Source: Belnapia moabensis DSM 16746 (GTDB taxonomy: Bacteria > Pseudomonadota > Alphaproteobacteria > Acetobacterales > Acetobacteraceae). Taken from it: a DNA stretch of 32,935 nt. Below the pieces are notes generated by a model, which saw only the letters and a program-made list of their open reading frames with translations, was not told the DNA's origin and searched no databases. The DNA lies in assembly GCF_000745835.1 (NCBI RefSeq), contig NZ_JQKB01000057.1, forward strand, positions 1 to 32,935, read 5' to 3'. Positions 1-5,655 of the stretch are shown piece after piece (position 1 is the first letter of the stretch; every line of letters begins with the position of its first letter). The position numbers and the translations under genes were made by a program.

Positions 1-17
1 CCTACCCACGTTCGGGA

Positions 18-983
18 TCAAGCGATGCGGACGTACTCTGGGCGTCCGAGTTCCAGCATTCGGTTCAGCACCTCGGCGGCGATCGCCACTTCGGTCACCT
101 GCCGCCCGTCGGTTTGGAAGCGTAGGCCGTCACCGACGATGCGTTTCCATCGCGCGATGTCAGACTCCACCAGAGCACGCCAGCCATAGCCTGAGGTCTG
201 CTGCCAGCCCGTTCGGCCGCGCTCGGCGATACATCGTAGATGCGCATCGCGCTGCGTCGGCGCGGTCTCCGCGGCTTCGCTTGGCACCGCATTCGCGCGT
301 GGCGGCACGATGACTGCGGCCTCCGGGTGGCGGATCGCCACCGCGGTGTAGACGTCGTCGCGGTCATAGGCACCGTCGCCAGTGAAAGACGCCACGGGAC
401 CATCAACTTGGTCGAGCAGCGGACCGACCTGGGAGCCGTCGTCGGCATCCCTGTCGGTCAGCGCCGAGGCGACGATCCGCCCAGTGTCGGCGTCAGTGGC
501 GAGGTGCAGCACCCGCCAAGCCCGGCGCCGCTTGCTGCCGTGCTTCTCCTCCAGCCACTCGCCCGGACCACAGAGCTTCAAGCCCGTGCTGTCCACCAGC
601 AGGTGCACCGGCGTACTCCCCGCCTTCGGCCGCGGCACTTCGAGCACCTCGGCCCGACGGCTCAGCGTGCTATGGTCCGGCACCGGTAGGTCGAGGCAGA
701 GCAGCTGCAGCACGGAGGCGATCAGCCCCTCGGTCTGACGCAGCGCTAGGCGGAATACCGTGCGCAGCGTCAGGGCTGTGGCGATCGCCAAGGCCGAATA
801 CGAGGGCTGCCCGCCTCGGCCAGTGCGTGGCTCGGCCTTCCAGGCCTCAACCGCCTCCGGCGTGAACCAGACGGTCAGGCTGCCGCGGGCCCGCAGGCCG
901 GCGTCGTACTCGGCCCAGTTGGTCACTCGGTGCCGCTGCTTCGGGATGTGATGGCGTCGAGCGGCGTTCGCTTTGAACGGCAT
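18..983 (-). CDS. IS5-family DDE transposase
   Basis: A 321-residue transposase that would cut and join the ends of its own insertion sequence. The DDE catalytic triad is visible: D131 in LLVDSTGLK, D203 in FTGDGAYD, and E273 followed six residues later by K280 in VESDIARWK. The N-terminal part is the DUF4096-like/IS5 helical region with an RTGRGGQPSYS segment. The length is in the usual IS5 range and the frame is intact, so it may be active. The stop codon lies only 17 bp from the window edge, so one terminal repeat may be outside the window; I could not pair convincing terminal repeats. It appears to have landed in the IS21-type istA remnant next to it, because that gene loses similarity a few tens of bases beyond this transposase's start. 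Confidence 0.85.
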   Translation of the reverse strand: MPFKANAARRHHIPKQRHRVTNWAEYDAGLRARGSLTVWFTPEAVEAWKAEPRTGRGGQPSYSALAIATALTLRTVFRLALRQTEGLIASVLQLLCLDLPVPDHSTLSRRAEVLEVPRPKAGSTPVHLLVDSTGLKLCGPGEWLEEKHGSKRRRAWRVLHLATDADTGRIVASALTDRDADDGSQVGPLLDQVDGPVASFTGDGAYDRDDVYTAVAIRHPEAAVIVPPRANAVPSEAAETAPTQRDAHLRCIAERGRTGWQQTSGYGWRALVESDIARWKRIVGDGLRFQTDGRQVTEVAIAAEVLNRMLELGRPEYVRIA

Positions 984-1028
984 GAGGGGTGGCCCTGCAA
1001 TGTGAGGGGGGCTCGCCCCGGCCTCACC

Positions 1029-1763
1029 CTACCCAAAGCCACTGAGGCGTGCGACCGCTGCAACAAGGCGCCAATGCGAGCGGAATGCCACGAACCGCAC
1101 CGTCTCCTCCCGCCGGTGCCCGCGCAGGATCTTGCGCACCGCGCTGGCCAGGTTTTCGTAACGCAGCACACGGAATACACCGCCGAAGTAGGCGAAGGCT
1201 CCTTCATGCGCCTCGAGGAAGGCCTGCTGCGTCGCGTGCAGGTAGGCGCGGTGGAAGGCGGCGTCGCTGGCCATCGAGCGCATCGCGAAGACCTGCACCC
1301 GGGTCCGCTCGCCGCCAAGGTCGGCCCAGGCCTCGTACCAGTCGACCTGCGCCTCCTGGCCCAAGCCATAGCTCTGCGGCACAAAGGTCTACCGCCGCAC
1401 CAAGCCCATGGCACGACGGCGTTCGCGGACGTGGTTGCGCACTGTCGACTCAGCCAATGCGACGCCGGGAAACTCCGTCAGCAATCGCCGATAAAGCCGT
1501 CGTGCCGTATGCCCTTCACCTGCTCCAGCAGGCCGGCAGCGGTGAGCTGGCGGGTGTGCAGTCGTGCCGTGCGCAACGACACGCCGCTGGCCTGGGCGGG
1601 CAGTGCCAGGGTCTCGCAGAGCCATCCCGGCATGAACATCCACGCAGTTCCACAACAGGTCCCTTAGGCGGGCTTCTACGCGGCCCTGCTGGGCCTGGTC
1701 TTGGAAGTCTTCCCGCAGGTGCGACGGGGCATGGCCCCCGCGATGGGGACGGAATTGGGGCAT
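1029..1763 (-). pseudogene. istA: Broken IS21-family transposase (istA remnant)
   Basis: The lower-numbered part encodes [13 protein letters not shown], then [12 protein letters not shown] and [18 protein letters not shown], the core of IS21 IstA transposases. The higher-numbered part encodes a helix-turn-helix-like stretch (RLLTEFPGVALAESTVRNHVRERRRAMGL) typical of the segment just before it. Both parts are in the same frame and are separated by an in-frame TAG at 1389-1391, two codons before the VPQ that normally continues the protein. The 5' end (about 1510-1763) does not read as IstA in this frame, suggesting a further frameshift. The 3' end stops after SHW plus a short unrelated tail, where the IS5 element probably inserted. 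The partner istB is absent. About 290 bp between this remnant and the next gene (1764-2054) hold no gene I can support. Confidence 0.75.
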
Positions 1764-2054
1764 GGCATCCTCTCAGGACGAATTGCGAGTGGATGCCCCC
1801 GCCCTACCCTACCGCATGACGCGATGACGCTCCGCCGGGGGCTTCCGTCGCGGCCCTCCGAAGAGGCGCACTGATGCGATGGGGCGGAACGCATGGCCAG
1901 GATGCCCGGAGGCGCAGGCTGCTGCCACAAACACCCTCGTGACGTCAACCAGAAAATGGTATTTCATTCGCCAACTGCGCGTTATACGTTCTAGGAGCTG
2001 GACGCATTAGACCGGCGCGGCTGTCCTTTTCAGAACACACAGGATTTCGACATC

Positions 2055-2336
2055 ATGGATTCCCCGATCATGGCGCGTCTTCGCGCCCTGGCCCCGGCAT
2101 ATTCGCCGGATTGGCCGTCCTTCATCGTCGTCGTGCTCGGCCCCACCGAGGGCAGCCTGGGCGGTGTGCGTGTCCAGGCACCGAACGCCGAGATCGCCGC
2201 CGACATGGCCATCTACCGCGCCTCCCTCGCCCATGAGATCGAGGAAGAAGCCTTCGAGGCGACGCTTGCCATCGAGGCCCCGATCGACGCACCGCTGCAC
2301 AATGTCTCCCCGCGGCACAAGGGGATCAGGGCATGA
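2055..2336 (+). CDS. Hypothetical protein, first gene of the seven-gene overlapping operon
   Basis: Encodes 93 residues that I do not recognise. The middle is strand-like (WPSFIVVVLGP, GGVRVQAPNAEIAADMAIYRA) and the second half is helical and acidic. No signal peptide, membrane segment or catalytic motif is visible. It opens a run of seven genes whose stops and starts overlap, and its own stop overlaps the next start as ATGA. An AGGA lies about eleven bases before the ATG, and a TATACG at 1983-1988 is a possible -10 box but no good -35 accompanies it. The wording of residues 30-60 resembles residues 5-35 of the next protein (VVVLGP... versus TVVLWDDD..., both followed by a valine strand and an N-rich turn), so the two may be distant paralogues; that is inference only. 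Confidence 0.7.
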   Translation: MDSPIMARLRALAPAYSPDWPSFIVVVLGPTEGSLGGVRVQAPNAEIAADMAIYRASLAHEIEEEAFEATLAIEAPIDAPLHNVSPRHKGIRA

Positions 2337-2611
2337 TCTCCTCCCCTTACACCGTGGTGCTGTGGGACGACGATTGCGAGCAGCACATCGTGCAGGTGCG
2401 CGCCGTCAACCCCAACATGGCCGCGATCATGGCGCGGATCACCCAGGCCCAGCTGCAGAATCGTCCCCTGGTGGAGGTCGATGCCGTGTGCGTCGTCCCC
2501 GGCCATGGCCCGGTCTACGGCGATGACGAGCTGCAGGACGCCAACTGGTATTGCGAGCCTGGAACCGACGACGACGATGATGATGACGATTTCGACGGGG
2601 AGGACGCATAA
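2333..2611 (+). CDS. Hypothetical acidic protein ending in an aspartate run
   Basis: Encodes 92 residues of unknown function. An N-terminal strand (YTVVLWDDD), a second strand (HIVQVRAVNPNMAAIMARI) and a third (LVEVDAVCVVPGHG) suggest a small compact fold. The C-terminus is extremely acidic: eight consecutive Asp residues, then F-D-G-E-D-A. The Asp run is encoded by a mix of GAC and GAT rather than one repeated codon, so it is probably maintained by selection on the protein rather than simple slippage. Start ATG overlaps the upstream stop as ATGA, and its TAA overlaps the next ATG by one base, both signs of translational coupling. Strongly acidic small proteins in mobile elements are sometimes DNA mimics; nothing here proves that. 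Confidence 0.7.
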   Translation: MISSPYTVVLWDDDCEQHIVQVRAVNPNMAAIMARITQAQLQNRPLVEVDAVCVVPGHGPVYGDDELQDANWYCEPGTDDDDDDDDFDGEDA

Positions 2612-2829
2612 TGCTCAACCGTGACACCGCGGCCTTCGCCGCCCTGCACGCCGCCCTGGTCGAACTCGCCCTCGTCTATGCCGGCGATGCCGCCCGCTTC
2701 ATCCTCCACCTTTGCGACGCCGCCGAGGCGACCCTGCCCTCGGGCAATGGCTCCTTGCGCATGAGCGACAAGTTGCTCGATCTGCGCGACGAGGCCTCGG
2801 CGTTTGCTGACGACGAGGACGCGGCATGA
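2611..2829 (+). CDS. Hypothetical small helical protein
   Basis: Encodes 72 residues, predicted by eye to be nearly all helical, Ala/Leu-rich and acidic, with an ADDEDAA C-terminus. No transmembrane segment or known motif is evident. It starts on the last base of the upstream TAA (TAATG) and ends inside the next start codon (ATGA), so it is very likely translated as part of the same coupled unit. The acidic tail repeats, in a milder form, the property of the preceding protein. Function unknown. Confidence 0.65.
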   Translation: MLNRDTAAFAALHAALVELALVYAGDAARFILHLCDAAEATLPSGNGSLRMSDKLLDLRDEASAFADDEDAA

Positions 2830-3287
2830 GCGTGTCCTATCAGCCCAGCGAGGGCGAACTGGCTCTCGCCTCCATCCTGGCCCGGCGGGTCGAGGACAGC
2901 GCGGCTTTCCAGACCGCGATCGGCGCCGCCAGCTCGCCAGAGGAAGTGAAGCGCGCGGTCGAAGCGGCCCTGACCCCGACAATGCTGCGCGAGCACTGGC
3001 ACGCCGTTCTCGATTGCTTCCTGCGCCAGACCGCGCCGAGGTGGCTGGCGAAGGCGCCCAAAACTCCGAGGCAGCGTCGCGCCGCCGAACGCAAGATGGC
3101 GGACCTCTACCACCGCGCCGCCGACGTTGTGTTCGATCATCTGCTCGACCGGATCGGGTGCCTCCTCACCATCGCCGCGTCGCTCGTGCGTGGCAGTGAT
3201 CAGGATTTCCTGATCGATGAGGTGCAGGATCTCGTGGACCGGATGCTGGGCATGCCCAGCACCCGCAAGCGGGAGACCATGCAGTGA
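2826..3287 (+). CDS. Hypothetical helical protein of the overlapping operon
   Basis: Encodes 153 residues with no family I recognise. It is mainly helical: residues 8-25 (EGELALASILARRVED), a long stretch around 50-75, a basic segment (KAPKTPRQRRAAERK) in the middle that could contact nucleic acid, and a C-terminal pair of helices (FLIDEVQDLVDRML). Start ATG overlaps the upstream stop as ATGA; the stop overlaps a GTG start as GTGA. There is no signal peptide. The basic centre contrasts with the two acidic proteins immediately upstream, which could mean they interact, but this is only inference. Confidence 0.7.
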   Translation: MSVSYQPSEGELALASILARRVEDSAAFQTAIGAASSPEEVKRAVEAALTPTMLREHWHAVLDCFLRQTAPRWLAKAPKTPRQRRAAERKMADLYHRAADVVFDHLLDRIGCLLTIAASLVRGSDQDFLIDEVQDLVDRMLGMPSTRKRETMQ

Positions 3288-3493
3288 CCCTCCACGAGAT
3301 GCTGCAGGCGCGGCTGTACCGTGCCGAGGCCCGCTCCCTGGCTGCCTCCCAGGCGATCGCCCTCGACGATGATGTCCTGCACGCCATGCTGGATCGCAAG
3401 CTCCGCCGGCTCGGGACGACCCTGCGGCATGCGGCAACCGAACTGGACACCGCCCGTGCCCAGCTGATGATGCTGCGGGAGACCACCCGGTGA
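3284..3493 (+). CDS. Hypothetical small protein, GTG start
   Basis: Encodes 69 residues starting with GTG that overlaps the previous stop (GTGA). The sequence is helical throughout (LHEMLQARLYRAEARSLAASQA, then LRRLGTTLRHAATELDTARAQLMMLRE), with a heptad-like spacing of Leu in the second half that suggests a coiled coil. Unknown function. Its stop overlaps the next GTG start in the same way, so its place in the coupled unit is clear even though no homologue is recognised. Confidence 0.65.
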   Translation: MTLHEMLQARLYRAEARSLAASQAIALDDDVLHAMLDRKLRRLGTTLRHAATELDTARAQLMMLRETTR

Positions 3494-3753
3494 GCCACCT
3501 GCACACCATGCGGGAGCAGCTGCTCCGCGGCTATCATGCGGTTGCTCGCACGACCGAGGCGCTCCAGGCCATCGGTGAGGAGGGCCGGATCACCGACTTC
3601 TTCACCGCTCGCCGCCTGGCCCGCGACCTCCTCAAGGCTGGGGAGACGATGGAGGAGGCCGAGCACTGGCTGCGGGCCTGCGATCCGGAGTTCCTGGCCG
3701 AGTATGAGAACGTCCTCGTGCCCGAGGATGAGATCGCGGATGCCATCCGATGA
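3490..3753 (+). CDS. Hypothetical small protein, GTG start
   Basis: Encodes 87 residues, helical, with an acidic second half (AGETMEEAEHWLRACDPEFLAEYENVLVPEDEIADAIR). GTG start overlaps the preceding stop by four bases; the TGA stop lies within the ATGATG that begins the next gene. No motif is recognised. Mixed GTG and ATG starts in the same overlapping chain suggest the amounts of the individual products are tuned by start-codon choice, although this is inference. Confidence 0.65.
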   Translation: MSHLHTMREQLLRGYHAVARTTEALQAIGEEGRITDFFTARRLARDLLKAGETMEEAEHWLRACDPEFLAEYENVLVPEDEIADAIR

Positions 3754-4319
3754 TGAGCCAGGAGCAGTATCGCCGCAATCATCACATGTCGCTCGCCGCC
3801 CGTGCCGCCGGCATCGATCCCGTCCGCGATCCGCACAAGAAAGGTTACCCTGTCTTCCTGCTGCATGAGCGCTTCGCCGCCGAGATCGAGGCCGGCATGG
3901 AGGCGGATCGGCGCTGGATCGAGCATGTGGAGAGCATCCGGCCCCAGCGGGAAGAGATCGCCATCGAGGTCGCGCCGGATACCCTGCGTCTGTCGGCGTC
4001 GGTCATGCGACGCCTGGACTGGGGCGGGATGATCGTGCTGCCCGAGAGCACCATCGTCGCGCGGGAGGAGAAGATACTCACCACGCACCAGCCCATCCGG
4101 CTCGATACCTGGCGCTGGCTACAGGGTGCCGGGATCAAAGCAAGGGGAGCTATGCGCTATGGCGAAGTGACCGGCGTGGTGGATTGCGTCGATTTCATCA
4201 ACGGTCGCCTTGCTACTACGCGGGGCGCGCAGCTGCGCATCTACCCGGTGTTGGTCTTCCAAGGTGAGCCGGAACAGGCTCGCGCCAACGCCGCGATGTA
4301 TCGTTTGTACTGCCAATAA
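3750..4319 (+). CDS. Hypothetical protein, last and largest gene of the overlapping operon
   Basis: Encodes 189 residues. The N-terminus is MMSQEQYRRNHHMSLAARAAGID, followed by a helical region with a charged segment (FAAEIEAGMEADRRWIEHVESI), and a C-terminal half that looks like a mixed alpha/beta fold (IVLPESTIVAREEKIL, then VTGVVDCVDFINGR and LRIYPVLVFQG). The pattern ITGVVDCVD...GPYGF-like seen in ASCH-type domains is faintly suggested by EVTGVVDCVDFI, which would fit an RNA-binding role, but the match is too weak to name. ATGATG offers two adjacent starts; the first overlaps the upstream stop. The gene ends with TAA, and after it the overlapping chain stops. Confidence 0.7.
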   Translation: MMSQEQYRRNHHMSLAARAAGIDPVRDPHKKGYPVFLLHERFAAEIEAGMEADRRWIEHVESIRPQREEIAIEVAPDTLRLSASVMRRLDWGGMIVLPESTIVAREEKILTTHQPIRLDTWRWLQGAGIKARGAMRYGEVTGVVDCVDFINGRLATTRGAQLRIYPVLVFQGEPEQARANAAMYRLYCQ

Positions 4320-4333
4320 ATCAACCACGGCGC

Positions 4334-4339
4334 TATAAT
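4334..4339 (+). promoter_or_regulatory. Possible -10 box (TATAAT) after the overlapping operon
   Basis: A perfect TATAAT stands out in GC-rich DNA 15 bases after the operon's last stop codon. No convincing -35 box lies 16-18 bp upstream (TGCCAA at 4311-4316 is weak). Any transcript would run directly into the IS6 element left end at 4414, so the gene it once served may have been cut off. Between 4340 and 4413 I see no gene. Confidence 0.25.
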
Positions 4340-4413
4340 GCGATCTGCTCAGATGACTAACATGCACCGGACCCAACCGGCGCACCTACCCAACTCAAAG
4401 CCCACCCTAAGCT

Positions 4414-4435
4414 GGATCTGTCAGCGCTCGCGCCA
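4414..4435 (+). repeat. IS6 terminal inverted repeat, left
   Basis: Its inner 17 bases are TGTCAGCGCTCGCGCCA (4419-4435). They match the reverse complement of the right end at all but one position, and the outer GG also matches. The left end lies on the transposase's 3' side. Confidence 0.85.
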
Positions 4436-4469
4436 AGCCTGGCGAAGAGAGGTGCCGGCAAAACTTGTC

Positions 4470-5300
4470 CTATGCTGCTGTGAGGATGGCGAGCGCAGCT
4501 GCGGCACGACGCATGTGCACCAGGCGGTGGCGGCGGGCAGAGATGTGCTGGTTGTGGCGGGTACGAAAGCGGAGGAAGTTTCGGAGTTCGTCATAGCTTC
4601 GGCAGAAGTGCCTCGCTGAATTGAAGCTTTTGAAGCCCCGCATACATCGTGTGCGGCCTTTAACGCCACGGTGGTCTTGCTCCAGGCTATTGTTCTTGAA
4701 GGCGTTGGTCCGGTGTACGACGCGCCGGCCGAGTGTCGAGCGGATCGCCCGCGGGTAGGAGCCATGACCATCGGTGGTGACGCGTTCGGGCGTGATGCCA
4801 GTGGCAGCTTTGGCCGAGCGGAAGAAGGCCTGCGCTGCTGCCATGTCGCGGTGCTCGCTCAGCATGGTATCGACAAGGTGGCCGTCGCGATCAATGGCCC
4901 GATACAGATAGGCCCAGCGGCCGCGAACCCCCAAATAGGTTTCGTCAACATGCCAGTGCCGGCCGCGGGTGCCGCCCTTGCCGTGCCGGCGTCGGCGGAG
5001 TTCGCCAGCCAGGACCGGCGCGAGCTTCGCCCCCCAGTCGCGGACGGCTTCGTGGCTGAAGATGATGCCGCGCTGGAGGAACATCTCGGCCAGGTCACGC
5101 AGGGTCAGGCGGTAGCGCAGTCGCCACAGCACCACGAGGGCGATAACATCGGATGGGTACTGGGCGTGGTTCAGCAGCCCGCCGCTGCGCTCGTTGTACT
5201 GCTTGCCGCAATCGCGGCAGCGGAACCGGCGGTAGCCTCGAGCGGTACGCTCCGGCCGCTCCGTCACAGCAGCAGAGCCACAGGCCACACACTCCATCAC
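4470..5300 (-). CDS. IS6-family transposase with N-terminal zinc ribbon
   Basis: A 276-residue transposase for replicative movement of its element. A zinc ribbon is formed by C4-x2-C7 and C28-x2-C31, followed by a helix-turn-helix region (LRYRLTLRDLAEMFLQRGI). The DDE triad is D119 (WHVDETYLGVRG), D177 (TTDGHGSY) and E207 (LEQDHRGVKGR), the exact IS6 signatures. The frame is intact and both terminal repeats are present, so the element is probably still competent. The C-terminus is somewhat longer than in IS26, as in many alphaproteobacterial relatives. It sits inside the larger integrated element between the unknown operon and a phage-like stub. Confidence 0.93.
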   Translation of the reverse strand: MMECVACGSAAVTERPERTARGYRRFRCRDCGKQYNERSGGLLNHAQYPSDVIALVVLWRLRYRLTLRDLAEMFLQRGIIFSHEAVRDWGAKLAPVLAGELRRRRHGKGGTRGRHWHVDETYLGVRGRWAYLYRAIDRDGHLVDTMLSEHRDMAAAQAFFRSAKAATGITPERVTTDGHGSYPRAIRSTLGRRVVHRTNAFKNNSLEQDHRGVKGRTRCMRGFKSFNSARHFCRSYDELRNFLRFRTRHNQHISARRHRLVHMRRAAAALAILTAA

Positions 5301-5363
5301 TACTTTCCACTCCGATGGCCCCGGAGCCTACCAGCCCCGCCCTGGCCGGCGAAACGGCCCCGC

Positions 5364-5385
5364 TGGCGCGAGCCCTGACAAAACC
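5364..5385 (-). repeat. IS6 terminal inverted repeat, right
   Basis: Its inner 17 bases on the plus strand are TGGCGCGAGCCCTGACA (5364-5380), followed by AAACC. It lies upstream of the transposase start, where the IS6 transposase promoter is normally found. Confidence 0.85.
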
Positions 5386-5655
5386 TTCGTCGCTGGTGTA
5401 CCCCGCCGCATCGGCATGCGCTGGCGCGCGGGAGCGCTGCATCTCAGCGTCAACGGCCAGATAGCTGGCACCATTGGGGCGACCATCTCCACGGGCTTCA
5501 ACTGGCTCCGCATCGGTGGCCGGGAGGATACTCCCCGCCCGCTCAACGGACGCCTGCTCGGAGTGTGGCTCGGTGCTGATGGAAATATCAGCGATGCCAA
5601 GTTCGCGCAGATGACCGTCTTGGGCGCCGACGTGGATGCCATCCTGCGCAGCTAG
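5386..5655 (+). pseudogene. 3' stub of a phage-like structural protein, truncated by IS6
   Basis: The frame is open across the IS end and reads ...RRIGMRWRAGALHLSVNGQIAGTIG..., ending ...MTVLGADVDAILRS at 5655. The pattern of an expected-value strand (LHLSVNGQIAG), a short loop and LNGRLLGVWLGADGNISDAKF resembles the last part of LamG/concanavalin-like modules found in phage tail or virion-associated proteins. That assignment rests on pattern only. The upstream part of the gene is missing and is not visible on the other side of the IS, which agrees with the absent target duplication. An internal ATG at 5416 would give a 79-residue product if translated. The last bases overlap the 3' end of the convergent recombinase gene by four. 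Confidence 0.5.

Larger units (their letters stand above)
4414..5385 (-). mobile_element. Complete IS6-family insertion sequence
   Basis: The element is 972 bp, bounded by 22-bp terminal inverted repeats that match at 19 positions and begin with GG as expected for the IS6 family. It contains one transposase gene and nothing else. The eight bases outside each end (CCTAAGCT on the left, TTCGTCGC on the right) do not match, so there is no target-site duplication; this fits an IS-mediated deletion or recombination between copies rather than a simple insertion. The reading frame to the right of it is the remainder of a truncated phage-like gene. Confidence 0.85.

Noticed and set aside
998-1026. 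GC-rich hairpin (GGGGC-TC-GCCCC) near the IS5 transposase start
   Set aside because: No T tract and no matching sequence at the other IS end, so neither a terminator nor a terminal repeat is supported.
4338-4619. Plus-strand frame of 93 codons crossing the IS6 left end
   Set aside because: Two thirds of it is antisense to the IS6 transposase, and the first part has no recognisable pattern.
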